Source: Lewinellaceae bacterium (GTDB lineage Bacteria > Bacteroidota > Bacteroidia > Chitinophagales > Saprospiraceae). From it: 64,000 bases of DNA. Made by a program: the position numbers and the translations under genes. Shown here in pieces: positions 1-8,577 of this stretch. The stretch spans positions 3,799,001 through 3,863,000 of the forward strand of contig JACJXX010000001.1 in assembly GCA_020636435.1 (NCBI GenBank), in the 5' to 3' direction. Position 1 is the stretch's first letter. Each line of letters begins with the position of its first letter. The notes beneath the pieces are model-generated. The model saw only the letters and a list, made by a program, of their open reading frames with translations, had not been told where the DNA came from and ran no database searches.

Positions 1-1
1 C

Positions 2-154
2 CAGAAGACCATACTGGGCAAGGGGCTGTTCCTGTGTGCGTGCCGGCTGGAGTTCGTTCATCCGGCCACCAACGAGAAGGTAGTGGTGGAGATCGAGCCG
101 CCGCCGCGGTTTGGGAAGTTGCTGGAAAGGGAGCGGGAGCGGTATGGCAAATAA
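2..154 (+). CDS. RluA-family RNA pseudouridine synthase, C-terminal end (partial)
   Basis: Only the last 50 codons are inside the window; the reading frame is open from base 2 and stops at TAA 152-154. The tail contains the segment LFLCACRLEFVHPATNEKV followed by a short acidic/proline stretch, which matches the C-terminal strand of RluA/RluD-type synthases (family pattern LxLHAxRLxFxHPxTxE). These enzymes convert uridine to pseudouridine in rRNA or tRNA in the cytoplasm. The catalytic Asp lies upstream of the window and cannot be checked, so the exact target is unknown. A perfect hairpin follows directly. Confidence 0.75.
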   Translation, partial: QKTILGKGLFLCACRLEFVHPATNEKVVVEIEPPPRFGKLLERERERYGK

Positions 155-158
155 AAAA

Positions 159-200
159 TTTGTAACTATTTAGATAACTAAAAATCAAAATAGTTACAAA
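159..200. terminator. Perfect hairpin after the RluA-like gene
   Basis: TTTGTAACTATTT at 159-171 is exactly repeated in inverted orientation at 188-200, with a 16-base loop. It starts 5 bases after the stop codon. AT-rich with no clear U tract, so it may be a terminator or an mRNA 3'-end stabiliser. Confidence 0.5.
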
Positions 201-220
201 ACTTTCGTAAATTGCTCCCA

Positions 221-260
221 ACCTTAACCTTAACCTTAACCTTATCCTCAACCTCAACCC
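221..260. repeat. Telomere-like hexamer repeat (ACCTTA)n in a leader
   Basis: Four perfect ACCTTA units at 221-244 are followed by two degenerate ones (TCCTCA, ACCTCA) and ACCC. The array ends 9 bases before the likely start codon of the DUF4199 gene at 269, in the place where a ribosome-binding site would lie. Confidence 0.8.
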
Positions 261-268
261 GATTGACT

Positions 269-757
269 ATGCAGAAATACACCCACGAGATCAAATGGGG
301 CCTGATCTTCACCGCCGCCGCCCTGCTTTGGATAGCTTTTGAAAAAGCCATGGGCTGGCACGGCGAGAAGATTGCCCAGCATCCCACCATGACCAACCTG
401 TTCGCAATCGTCGCAATCGCTGTTTACGTTTTTGCCCTCCTGGAGAAACGCAAAAAACTGGGCGGCGTGATGACCTGGAAAGAAGGCTTCATTTCCGGTT
501 TGCTGATCACGCTAGTGGTTGTCCTACTTTCTCCTCTTTCTCAGTGGCTGACCCATGCGGTTATCACACCAGAATATTTCAACAACGCTATCGCTTATGC
601 AGTGGAGAATGGAAAAGCCTCTCAGGAGCAAGCCGAAAGCTATTTTAACCTAAAGAGTTATATGATGCAGGCGACGATTGGCGGCTTGGTATTGGGGGTA
701 GTGACTTCGGCTATTGTGGCGCTTTTTGTGAGGAAAAAGGGGGTGGAGGAAGGGTAA
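269..757 (+). CDS. DUF4199-type membrane protein
   Basis: 162 residues from ATG 269. The frame is open back to an ATG at 212, but that extension only translates the hexamer repeat (LTLTLTL), so 269 is preferred. The product begins MQKYTHEIKWGLIFTAAALLW and has about four hydrophobic segments (roughly residues 10-25, 45-62, 77-95 and 135-155), with an Asn/Ala-rich loop before the last. This fits DUF4199, a Bacteroidota inner-membrane family of unknown function. It sits between the pseudouridine synthase tail and the Bro-N gene, 17 bases upstream of the latter, so the two may be co-transcribed. Family assignment is by overall pattern, not by a search. Confidence 0.65.
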   Translation: MQKYTHEIKWGLIFTAAALLWIAFEKAMGWHGEKIAQHPTMTNLFAIVAIAVYVFALLEKRKKLGGVMTWKEGFISGLLITLVVVLLSPLSQWLTHAVITPEYFNNAIAYAVENGKASQEQAESYFNLKSYMMQATIGGLVLGVVTSAIVALFVRKKGVEEG

Positions 758-774
758 ATATCACACTCAAATAA

Positions 775-1635
775 ATGGAAGAACATAATAAAATCATCGT
801 CTTTCAGGAAAAGCAAATTCGCCGTGTTTGGGAGAATGATGAATGGTGGTTTGCGGTTGTAGATGTTATCGAGGTGCTTACAGACAGTGTAAAGCCCCGT
901 GATTATTGGTACAGGCTTAAAAAACGCGAAAAAGAAGGAAGCGGTGTTGAGTTGTCGACAATTTGTCGACAACTGAAACTGGAATCTTCGGACAGTAAAA
1001 AATACAAGACGGAGTGTGCCAATACAGAAGGCATGTTTAGGATTATTCAATCCATCCCTTCACCCAAAGCCGAGCCGTTTAAACAATGGCTGGCCAAGGT
1101 TGGCTATGAGCGGGTGCAGGAAATTGAGAACCCGGAACTGGCGGCCCAAAGAGCGCGGGAATATTACAAAGCTCTTGGCTATGACGAAAAGTGGATAGAA
1201 ACCCGCCTACAATCTATCCAGGTGCGTGGACAGCTCACAGACGAATGGAAAGGCCGGGATGTAAAAGAGGGGCTGGAATACGCCATCCTTACCGCAGAGA
1301 TCAGCCGCGCCACGTTCGGGCTTGCCCCGTCTGAATACAAGAACCTCAAAGGTTTGAAGCGCGAGAATTTGCGCGATCATATGACGAATCTTGAATTGAT
1401 CTTTACGATGCTGGGCGAAGAACAAACCCGGCAAGAAGCGATCAAGGACGATGCGCAAGGCTTTGAAGAAAACCAGGAAGCAGCCATCAAAGGCGGCACC
1501 GCTGCCGGAGATGCTCTGGAAGCCTTTGAGAAAAGAACAGGCGACAGGGTTGTATCCAGCCAGAATTTTAAGCAGCAGGTTGAAGATGCAAAACAACATA
1601 AAAAGCTGATCGGCAAAAGTGACGAGGAAGAATAA
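775..1635 (+). CDS. Bro-N domain protein (DinD/antirepressor-like)
   Basis: 286 residues. The N-terminal 110 residues have the Bro-N pattern: a lead strand (IIVFQEKQIRRVW), WWFAVVDVIEVLTDS, a YWYRLKKR segment and a later EGMFRIIQSIPSPKA segment. The rest (about 125-280) resembles the C-terminal part of DinD-like proteins (RGQLTDEWKGR, LTAEISRATFGL, NLRDHMTNLELIFTMLGE). Bro-N proteins bind DNA and are common in phages and in chromosomal accessory DNA; DinD of E. coli antagonises RecA filaments. No phage structural, integrase or lysis gene is visible near it, so it is a stand-alone copy. No LexA-type operator was recognised upstream. Function beyond nucleic-acid association is not established. 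Confidence 0.75.
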   Translation: MEEHNKIIVFQEKQIRRVWENDEWWFAVVDVIEVLTDSVKPRDYWYRLKKREKEGSGVELSTICRQLKLESSDSKKYKTECANTEGMFRIIQSIPSPKAEPFKQWLAKVGYERVQEIENPELAAQRAREYYKALGYDEKWIETRLQSIQVRGQLTDEWKGRDVKEGLEYAILTAEISRATFGLAPSEYKNLKGLKRENLRDHMTNLELIFTMLGEEQTRQEAIKDDAQGFEENQEAAIKGGTAAGDALEAFEKRTGDRVVSSQNFKQQVEDAKQHKKLIGKSDEEE

Positions 1636-2012
1636 ATAAATTTTCCCCAATCATCAATGTGAGTTCTAACAGCACCACTGTCCATTCCCATACACCTTCT
1701 GTCCGATTTTGAACACTTACTTTTATTGGTATCATGGCAACAATTTTTTAAGCACTTGTTTATCAGTGTTTTATGGGCATGGCACAAGATTTGCTTTCCT
1801 TCCATAAGTCGAATCGTAACTATTCAGCATCGTGGTGATTTGACCCCTGGCGCGAAATTTTGTAGGCTTTTTCTGTCGGAACCCCTTCTCATTCCCCTTG
1901 GAAGGGGAAGGTTGGCTTACAAAATTTCGCACCAGGGGCATCCATAGCCTCATGCTGAATAGTTGCGCCGAATCAACCATTTCCGGCTTTTTCCAAACCA
2001 ACCGACACGCCC
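1636..2012. other. Intergenic stretch, mostly a palindromic repeat
   Basis: No gene is supported here. Bases 1636-1815 are AT-rich without recognisable signals. Bases 1816-1966 are the palindromic element listed separately. The last 46 bases form the leader of the permease gene. Confidence 0.6.
1816..1966. repeat. 151-bp palindromic repeat, family A copy 1
   Basis: The outer arms GTAACTATTCAGCAT (1816-1830) and ATGCTGAATAGTTGC (1952-1966) are inverted copies with one mismatch. Inside them CCCCTGGCGCGAAATTTTGTA pairs with the inverted arm starting TACAAAATTTCGCACCAGG at 1918. A short inner stem (CCCCTTC...GAAGGGG) caps the structure. A single arm of the same family recurs at 41808-41845. It has no coding capacity and looks like a miniature mobile or REP-like element. 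Confidence 0.75.
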
Positions 2013-4460
2013 ATGCTGGCAAACTTCCTCAAAATCGCCCTCCGCAATTTCTGGCGGAACAAGACCTTCAGCCTCATCAACCTTTTCGGCCTGGCCCTCG
2101 GCACGGTGTGCTGCCTTTACATCCTCCTGTTCGTCCAGGAACACCGGGGATACGACCGCCACCACCGGGAAGCGGGAAACCTCTACCGCATTATCAGCGA
2201 TCTCGGCCTGGGCAATAACGAAGAAATCCATCACATGGCCACCTGCTCTCCGCCTATCCCGCCGGCCATGCAGGCGGATTTTCCGGAGGTGGAAATGGCA
2301 ACACGGATGTGCAACCCTCCGGGTGTCGAACAGCACTTGCTGAAAGTCGGGGACAAGGTATTCTACGAGAAGGCAGGCTATTATGTAGACAGCACCTTCT
2401 TCCGGCTTTTCGACTATCATTTTGTCGCCGGCGATTCCCGGCATGCGCTGGACGAGCCTTTTTCCGCCGTCATCTCGGAAAAACTGGCCAGAAAGCTGTT
2501 TGGGGAGGAAGATGTTCTGGGGCAAACTATTAAAATTGGAGGGGGCGAAGAAGAACACCCTTACAAAGTCACAGGAGTTTTCAACGGCAGCCTCGGCAAG
2601 AGCCATCTCATGCCCGAGTTTTTCATGGCGATGAACTCCGCCGGCATCGGCCAGTACATCCGGTCGAACAACTCCTGGGCCGGCAATAATTTTATCTACG
2701 GCTACCTGCGGCTGCGGCCCGGCGCCGACCCCAAAGCAGTGGAAGCGAAACTGCCCGCTTTCCTGCAACAGCACGGCGCCACCCAGCTCCGCGACCTGGG
2801 CATGGACAAGGTGCTCCATCTCCAACCCGTTACAGACATTCACCTCACGGCCGGGCTAAATGCCGATATGGCCACCAACACCAGTTCCACTTTTCTCCAT
2901 ATTTTGCTGCTGATCGCCGGTTTTATCCAACTGGTAGCCTGCATCAATTTCATGAACCTGTCCACTGCCCGCTCCTCCCGGCGGGCGAAAGAAGTGGGCG
3001 TGCGGAAGGTTGTCGGGGCACCGCGAAGCGTTTTGATGGGGCAGTTTCTCAGCGAAAGCTTCCTGATGACGCTGCTGGCCATGGCGCTGGCGCTGCCGCT
3101 GGCCGGCTATTCCCTGCCTTTCCTCAACCGCCTGACGGGAGCGGATGTCAGCCTGCACTTTTCCTGGGGCTGGCCTTACTTTAGCATGGCTTTGGCCCTT
3201 GCTCTTTTTACCGGATTGATTGCGGGCAGTTATCCCGCCTTCTATTTGTCCTCGTTCCGGCCGATCGGGGTGCTGCAAAATACAGTAAGGGCAGGCAGGA
3301 AAGAAGGAGCGGTTTGGTTGCGGAAAGGCCTCATCGTCGGACAGCTGGCTCTGGCAACGGCGCTGGTTATCGGCGCCCTGGTCATTCGACTGCAGTTGGA
3401 CCACATGCTGGAAAAAGACCTGGGTTTTGAGAAAAACCAGAAGGTCGTCTTCCATTTTCATTCCGGCGAAGGTTCCGCCAACCTGGAGGCTTTCCGCAGC
3501 GAACTGATGCGCCTGCCGGAAGTCAACTCCACTTCAGCCATGAGCGAGGCCCCCGGACAGCCGCTGCTCCGGGATATTCCCCTGTACAAGCAGGGTGGGG
3601 ATATGCAGAACGCCACCGATGTCCGGCTGGCTTATACCGATGATCATTTCTTCAAAACGCTGAAGGTCAGGCTGCTGGCCGGCCGGGCGCCAACCCTGGC
3701 GGATACGGCGAGCAGCCGCGGCATTATCCGGGTAGTGTTGAATGAATCGGCTCTAAAAGATTTGGAGATACCCATCGAAGAGGCCCCCGGCACGGTGCTC
3801 TACTCCGATTTAGAGGACGTACACATAGAAGCCACCGTGGTGGGGGTGATGGAGGATATCGCGTTCGAAAAACTGAGCAGTGAATTGGGCCCGTTTATGA
3901 TAGTGGCCGAGCCGCCCCGCAACCTCCGCAACCTGGTGGCCGACGTGAACACCAGCAATTACCAGGATTTTATGAACAAAGCGAAGGTGCTGTGGGCAGA
4001 GGTAGTGCCCGGCCTACCCTTCGACGCCTCCTTCCTCGATGCCGACATTGCCCGGATGTATCAGACGGAGCAGTCGCTGGCGCGCATCATTGGCGCCTTC
4101 ACCCTGATCGCCATCCTGATCTCCTGTCTGGGGCTGTTTGGGCTGTCTGCTTTTGCCGCCGAACAGCGCACCAAGGAGGTCGGCATCCGAAAGGTGCTGG
4201 GCGCCAGCGTAGCGGGCATCGTCGCCCTGTTGTCTAAAGACTTTTTAAAGCTCGTGCTCATTGCTCTGGTTTTCGCCTCGCCGCTGGCCTATTGGTTTAT
4301 GGAAAAGTGGCTGGACAATTTTGCCTACCGCATCAATATTCAGTGGTGGGTGTTTGCCCTGGCTGGCGCTATTGCCGTTGTGGTGGCTTTTCTGACGGTG
4401 AGCTTTCAGAGCGTGAAAGCGGCGCTGGCGAATCCTGTGGAGGCGTTGCGCAGCGAGTAA
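2013..4460 (+). CDS. MacB/FtsX-type ABC transporter permease
   Basis: 815 residues with the usual Bacteroidota two-module architecture. It begins MLANFLKIALRNFWRNKTFS followed by a first membrane helix (about 22-42). A large MacB-PCD periplasmic domain follows (45-285), then three helices forming an FtsX core (about 290-420, with the motif RSSRRAKEVGVRKVVGA). A second periplasmic domain comes next (440-680) and a second FtsX core (about 690-810, with EQRTKEVGIRKVLGAS). The EVGxRKVxGA motif appears twice, as expected. Such permeases act with a separate ATPase in lipoprotein, peptide or drug export or in envelope mechanotransmission. No ATPase gene is adjacent, so partner and substrate are unknown. 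A hairpin follows the stop. Confidence 0.9.
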   Translation: MLANFLKIALRNFWRNKTFSLINLFGLALGTVCCLYILLFVQEHRGYDRHHREAGNLYRIISDLGLGNNEEIHHMATCSPPIPPAMQADFPEVEMATRMCNPPGVEQHLLKVGDKVFYEKAGYYVDSTFFRLFDYHFVAGDSRHALDEPFSAVISEKLARKLFGEEDVLGQTIKIGGGEEEHPYKVTGVFNGSLGKSHLMPEFFMAMNSAGIGQYIRSNNSWAGNNFIYGYLRLRPGADPKAVEAKLPAFLQQHGATQLRDLGMDKVLHLQPVTDIHLTAGLNADMATNTSSTFLHILLLIAGFIQLVACINFMNLSTARSSRRAKEVGVRKVVGAPRSVLMGQFLSESFLMTLLAMALALPLAGYSLPFLNRLTGADVSLHFSWGWPYFSMALALALFTGLIAGSYPAFYLSSFRPIGVLQNTVRAGRKEGAVWLRKGLIVGQLALATALVIGALVIRLQLDHMLEKDLGFEKNQKVVFHFHSGEGSANLEAFRSELMRLPEVNSTSAMSEAPGQPLLRDIPLYKQGGDMQNATDVRLAYTDDHFFKTLKVRLLAGRAPTLADTASSRGIIRVVLNESALKDLEIPIEEAPGTVLYSDLEDVHIEATVVGVMEDIAFEKLSSELGPFMIVAEPPRNLRNLVADVNTSNYQDFMNKAKVLWAEVVPGLPFDASFLDADIARMYQTEQSLARIIGAFTLIAILISCLGLFGLSAFAAEQRTKEVGIRKVLGASVAGIVALLSKDFLKLVLIALVFASPLAYWFMEKWLDNFAYRINIQWWVFALAGAIAVVVAFLTVSFQSVKAALANPVEALRSE

Positions 4461-4466
4461 AAAGAA

Positions 4467-4539
4467 AGGGCGTAAAGCCAGGTGGCGCCGCCTTGCTGTT
4501 GGCCGACAGCAGGGTAATGCCACATCCGCTTTACGCCCT
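4467..4539. terminator. Hairpin between convergent genes
   Basis: AGGGCGTAAAGC (4467-4478) and GCTTTACGCCCT (4528-4539) are perfect inverted copies flanking a GC-rich 49-base loop. It starts 6 bases after the permease stop codon, between it and the convergent gene on the other strand. Confidence 0.6.
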
Positions 4540-4914
4540 CCGAAATACTATTTTGCTATCTAATATCTCTCGGTTGAAATTCCTTTAGCTTTTGTTGTTC
4601 CTGGGATTATTCCCGGGCGTGGGCCCCGGGAAGTTCCATTTCCTTTTGAAGTTGGAGGCTTGCCAGAATTCTTTCCAATCGATGGTTCAAAAGTACATTG
4701 GAGTAGCAGATTGATCAACTACGATTTTGAGGAATTTTCAAATAGGTCAAATGACTTTTCGGCAGGATGCTGCGTCAAAAGTTGGTTTTAAAGTGCTGAT
4801 AATCAGTTTTTTGAATTAAAATAAAGTATTATTTATTAAATACGTTTGTTGGGTTTTTCAAAAAAAGAGGATTTTAATGCTGAGAAAATGCAGGTAAAAA
4901 CTCAGTATAAATGT
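4540..4914. other. AT-rich intergenic stretch, no gene seen
   Basis: Contains a small perfect GC hairpin TTCCCGGG/CCCGGGAA at 4610-4632 and otherwise AT-rich DNA (about 4640-4914). Neither strand has a frame with recognisable protein similarity. I see no RNA gene. Confidence 0.5.
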
Positions 4915-6012
4915 TCATTGTAATTTCGTCACATTATATTCCAGGCTTTGCAGGTTGAATTTCCCGTAGACAAACTTCCCGTCCGGATAATGCCAGACGG
5001 CTTCCCCGTAGGACATGATGTTGTACCCATTGAAATCCTGGTAATCCCGGGCCGGCGTTGAGAACCGGTACTTTTTCATGTCAGCCACAACATGCCGGTC
5101 GTCAGAAACGAAATCGACGAGTTGCCCCTTTTCGTTGAAGTACAGGATAGCAGAGATGCGAACGCCCCGGTTGGTGAAGGCAGCTTTCGCGGAAGTGGCA
5201 TCTATGGCCTCCCATTGTATCCGGCTGTCGATGAGCGTGGCCGGCGCCATCAGGCACATATCGTTAAACAGGGTGACGGTTTCCCCTTCGAACATTTCCT
5301 TCCCTTCGAGGCTCACCACCGGAAAGAGGGAGAGCACTTTCACCTGCATGCTGGCGTTGCCTGCTTTATAGGCGTGGTAACCGCTGGCGGGCAACCCTTT
5401 GACGCTGGCCTTCATGAAAAACAGGCGCTCCGGCTCATCAAAAAAATTGTGTTGTTCTGAGGTGAATTCGAACCAATCCTGGCCTTTGTCGCGCATCTGC
5501 CCTTTGAAAGCGATGCGGACGTTTTTCACCTTGGGCTTTCCTACTGCTCCCGCGAGCCGAAGGTACTTTTGCACAGGAGCGGGCAGGGGTTGCAGGTCCG
5601 TTTCCGTGAGCAGTTCGCTTTCTATGGCGTTCGTGCGTTCCAGTCCCTCCTTCACATCCTGGCGATAACTGTTCTCGAAGCTCCAGGCGCTATAGCCGAC
5701 GATGGCGGCCAGAAGTATGATGATGTTGGCGACGGTGCCGAATTTGGCGTCCTGCCACGCCATGAAGATGAGCGCTTGAGACAAAATAATAGAAACAAAA
5801 GACAGGATGGGCCACAGCTTGCCGTAACCCGAAAGGTACAGCCCACCTGTAGCCAGGAACAAGACCATGGCAACCAGCCACAAAATACCCGCCGGCCGGG
5901 AAATATCCTGAGCGAGCTGGCTCACTTCGCTGAGCTGAAAAGCTTTCAGAAAGCCGAGGAGGTGGATCAGGCCGTGGATGCAAACGATGAATACAAAAAG
6001 GTAGCGTAGCAT
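4915..6012 (-). CDS. Membrane protein with C-terminal DUF6544-like domain
   Basis: 365 residues. The N-terminal half has four hydrophobic segments (about residues 3-22, 40-60, 66-85 and 92-110), starting MLRYLFVFIVCIHGLIHLLG. The C-terminal part (from about 135) is a soluble domain that opens LPAPVQKYLRLAGAVGKPKV and contains WFEFTSEQHNFF, MKASVKGLPASGYHAYK and a final YGEAVWHYPDGKFVYGKF segment. This layout fits DUF6544 proteins, described only as conserved hypothetical proteins. Transcribed away from the asparaginase gene; the 141-base gap between the two starts holds divergent promoters that I could not place. Function unknown. Confidence 0.7.
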   Translation of the reverse strand: MLRYLFVFIVCIHGLIHLLGFLKAFQLSEVSQLAQDISRPAGILWLVAMVLFLATGGLYLSGYGKLWPILSFVSIILSQALIFMAWQDAKFGTVANIIILLAAIVGYSAWSFENSYRQDVKEGLERTNAIESELLTETDLQPLPAPVQKYLRLAGAVGKPKVKNVRIAFKGQMRDKGQDWFEFTSEQHNFFDEPERLFFMKASVKGLPASGYHAYKAGNASMQVKVLSLFPVVSLEGKEMFEGETVTLFNDMCLMAPATLIDSRIQWEAIDATSAKAAFTNRGVRISAILYFNEKGQLVDFVSDDRHVVADMKKYRFSTPARDYQDFNGYNIMSYGEAVWHYPDGKFVYGKFNLQSLEYNVTKLQ

Positions 6013-6153
6013 GATTTTAGTGTTGAGCGTAAAGCTGGTGGAAGCTTATGAATTTCTTTAGAAAAAGCTTATGATAATTCTCATTTCGGAAATTGATTCT
6101 TATCAATCAACCCACTTGCAAAAAAGAGAAAACCGAATTCCTTACCTTGCTCT

Positions 6154-7065
6154 ATGCATTCAACATCACACCTCCCCAAGCTCATCGTCCACGGCGGCGC
6201 CTGGAACATCCCGGCGGCCTACCACGCCGCCCACCTGGCGGGCGTGCGGGCCGCCGTAGAACAAACCTACCCGCATCTGCTGGGCGGCGGCAGCGCCCTC
6301 GATGCCGTAGAAATGGCCGTGCAGATACTGGAGTCTGACCCCACTTTCGATGCCGGCCGGGGCGCCTTTCTCAACGCCATCGGCGAAATAGAACTCGACG
6401 CCATCATCATGGACGGGCGCAACCTCGACTTCGGAGCAGTGGCGGCCCTGCAGAACATCCTCCACCCCGTCAGCGTGGCCCGAAAGGTGATGGAACGGAC
6501 GGAGCACAACCTGTTGGCGGGCGCCGGGGCGCTCCGCTTCGCTCGTAACGTGGGCTTTGAGGAATTGCAACCTGAATCCTTGCTGACCGAACGAGAGCTC
6601 GAGTTCTTTCAACAAATTAGAAACGACCCTGGCTTCCGCACCCACCATCCTTTCAAAGAAGGGCCAGGCGACACCGTCGGCGCTGTAGCCCTTGACCGGG
6701 ATGGCAACCTGGCAGTAGCTACTTCCACCGGCGGCACCGCCCGCAAGCTGCCCGGCCGGGTGGGCGACTGCCCGATCGCCGGCGCCGGGGCCTATGCGGA
6801 TAACGAACTGGGCGCTGTATCAGCCACCGGCTGGGGTGAATCCATTATGAAAGTGCTGCTCAGCAAAACCGTCTGCGATGCCTTCGCCACGGTGGGTGCC
6901 ATGAACGCCGCGCAAATGGGTATTGAAATCCTGGCCCGTAAAGTGAACGGGCTGGGCGGGGTGATTTGTATTAACGCAAGGGGGGAGTATGGTTGGTCGC
7001 ACAATACGCCGTATATGGCGTTGGCGTATGCGGAGACAGACGGGGCGGTTCGGGTGGGTATCTGA
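6154..7065 (+). CDS. Isoaspartyl peptidase / L-asparaginase (Ntn hydrolase)
   Basis: 303 residues. It is a plant-type asparaginase precursor that cleaves itself to expose an N-terminal threonine. The start region has the family motif LIVHGGAWNIP; FDAGRGAFLNAIGEIELDA matches the glycine-rich oxyanion region. The autocleavage site GDTVGAVALDRDGNLA places the catalytic nucleophile at Thr174. A second conserved segment ATSTGGTARKLPGRVGD and the GAGAYADN loop follow. Known members hydrolyse isoaspartyl dipeptides and asparagine in the cytoplasm. No signal peptide is seen. It is a single gene, not in an evident operon. Confidence 0.93.
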   Translation: MHSTSHLPKLIVHGGAWNIPAAYHAAHLAGVRAAVEQTYPHLLGGGSALDAVEMAVQILESDPTFDAGRGAFLNAIGEIELDAIIMDGRNLDFGAVAALQNILHPVSVARKVMERTEHNLLAGAGALRFARNVGFEELQPESLLTERELEFFQQIRNDPGFRTHHPFKEGPGDTVGAVALDRDGNLAVATSTGGTARKLPGRVGDCPIAGAGAYADNELGAVSATGWGESIMKVLLSKTVCDAFATVGAMNAAQMGIEILARKVNGLGGVICINARGEYGWSHNTPYMALAYAETDGAVRVGI

Positions 7066-7192
7066 ATCTATCAGATAGAGCTTATATGCTTTTCCCAATC
7101 TTCGCAACTTAAAAAACCACTACCCATAAAAGTATTTCATTTTTAATTCAATATTTTTCTGAATCAGCATGGCACACAAAACAAAAAATCAT

Positions 7193-7247
7193 TATTTTTG
7201 CTTTTCATACAAAGCATTTTTGTTAAAAAAGTGATTTTCATACAAAC
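7193..7247 (+). promoter_or_regulatory. Candidate promoter with duplicated TTTTCATACAAA motif
   Basis: TATTTTTG at 7193-7200 fits the Bacteroidetes -7 pattern TAnnTTTG. Directly downstream, TTTTCATACAAA occurs twice (within 7201-7214 and 7234-7247), 33 bases apart, just before the ATG at 7252. No matching -33 TTG was found at the usual spacing. Confidence 0.4.
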
Positions 7248-7251
7248 TAAA

Positions 7252-8448
7252 ATGGAAAAAATCAGGCTTCGGTCTAACCAAAAAATTGAAAGAGTGTCTC
7301 TGGATTATCAAAGGGACGAACTTAGGCAATTTGACTGGAGCTTGCGCTTAATGGGGATTAAAGGAGCGCGGGGAATTGGCAAAACAACACTGCTGTTACA
7401 ACACCTCCATCAAACTCACGGGTTCAACGAAAAAGCCATATACATTTCTCTGGATGACATCTATTTTACCGAAAACCGGCTCATTGACTTTGTGGAGGAT
7501 TTTTACCGCAATGGAGGGCTGTTTTTGTACCTTGATGAAGTACATAAATACCCCGACTGGGCTATTGAAGTCAAAAATATATACGATACTTATCCTGATC
7601 TCCAGATTATCTTCACGGGTTCCTCCATGCTGGAAATCCAAAAAAGCAATGTCGACCTGAGCCGCAGAGCCATTACTTTTTCCCTGCAAGGTTTATCTTT
7701 CCGGCAGTTCCTGGATTTAAAGTATCAGATCAAGGCACCCGCACATACACTAAAGGATATTCTGGAGAATGCCAATGAGGCCATTGCCTCTTTTGACCCT
7801 GGCTTTAAACCTTATCTCTATTTTAAAGAATATCTTCAAAGGGGTTATTATCCGTTTTTCAAAGAAGGGGATAGTTATTATTTTGATCGTTTAGAAGCCA
7901 TTGTAAGGGCAGTTATTGAATCAGATTTTCCGTTGCTGCACAATATTGACATCAAGAATATTCGCCGCATATACCAGCTTCTATTAGTTATTTCCACCTC
8001 TCCACCCTTTAAGCCAAACATTCAAAAACTGAGTGAAAGGGCGGGGCTATCCCGGAATACACTGCTTCAATACATCTATCATTTAGAACAGGCTGATATT
8101 TTAATGCTTTTGCAAAGCCCGAGAAAGGGAATCAGCCTATTACAAAAACCGGAAAAAATATTCCTGGAAAACCCCAACTTGCTTTATGCCTTCGCGCCTA
8201 CCACGTTGGATATTGGCATGGTGAGGGAAACTTTTGTGCTCAACCAATTAAAAGCCGTACACAAGGTTCATTATCCGGATAAGGACGGAGATATTTTTGT
8301 GGACGAGCAGTATGTTTTTGAAATTGGGGGAAAATCAAAAAAGCAGGATCAGTTAGCCCATACCGCGAATACCTTCATCGTTGCTGATAATTGGGATTTC
8401 AAAGTAGGCAACAAAATTCCCATCTGGCTTTTCGGGCTGCTTTATTGA
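7252..8448 (+). CDS. AAA_14/DUF4143-type ATPase
   Basis: 398 residues from ATG 7252; an upstream in-frame start at 7198 would translate the duplicated leader motif and is less likely. Walker A is GARGIGKTTLL (about residues 37-47), Walker B is LFLYLDEVHK (about 85-95), and a sensor-like IIFTGSS follows. The second half has a winged-helix-like stretch (KLSERAGLSRNTLLQYIYHLEQADILMLL). The C-terminal DUF4143 part ends with the VFEIGGKSKK segment, resembling a degenerate PD-(D/E)xK fold core (E and K present). These ATPases are widespread, variable, often horizontally transferred, and of poorly defined role. The gene is noticeably richer in A+T than its neighbours, which supports recent acquisition. 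Confidence 0.85.
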   Translation: MEKIRLRSNQKIERVSLDYQRDELRQFDWSLRLMGIKGARGIGKTTLLLQHLHQTHGFNEKAIYISLDDIYFTENRLIDFVEDFYRNGGLFLYLDEVHKYPDWAIEVKNIYDTYPDLQIIFTGSSMLEIQKSNVDLSRRAITFSLQGLSFRQFLDLKYQIKAPAHTLKDILENANEAIASFDPGFKPYLYFKEYLQRGYYPFFKEGDSYYFDRLEAIVRAVIESDFPLLHNIDIKNIRRIYQLLLVISTSPPFKPNIQKLSERAGLSRNTLLQYIYHLEQADILMLLQSPRKGISLLQKPEKIFLENPNLLYAFAPTTLDIGMVRETFVLNQLKAVHKVHYPDKDGDIFVDEQYVFEIGGKSKKQDQLAHTANTFIVADNWDFKVGNKIPIWLFGLLY

Positions 8449-8507
8449 GGCCCGCTAACTTTATTTGGCGTCGGAGAGGAAAACCAAAACAATGGGTAGG
8501 AAGCGCC

Positions 8508-8540
8508 TTTGGCGGAAAGGCCCTAACTTCTTTATCTTTG
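8508..8540 (+). promoter_or_regulatory. Promoter of the hybrid sensor gene
   Basis: TTTG at 8508-8511 and TATCTTTG at 8533-8540 are 21 bases apart and fit the Bacteroidetes TTG-N(19-21)-TAnnTTTG promoter. Transcription would begin near 8546, downstream of the ATG at 8542. This argues that translation starts at the in-frame ATG at 8578. Confidence 0.65.
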
Positions 8541-8577
8541 TATGACTGCCTTGGCAGAACACAACGATCCGACTCCT

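Noticed and set aside
775..1635. Prophage
   Set aside because: Only one phage-type gene; no integrase, structural or lysis genes in the surrounding sequence.
1377..1805. Cysteine-rich minus-strand reading frame
   Set aside because: It overlaps the Bro-N gene antisense, and its non-overlapping part has no recognisable similarity.
4540..4914. RNA gene or transposase remnant in the AT-rich gap
   Set aside because: No cloverleaf, no conserved protein segment; only a small GC hairpin.
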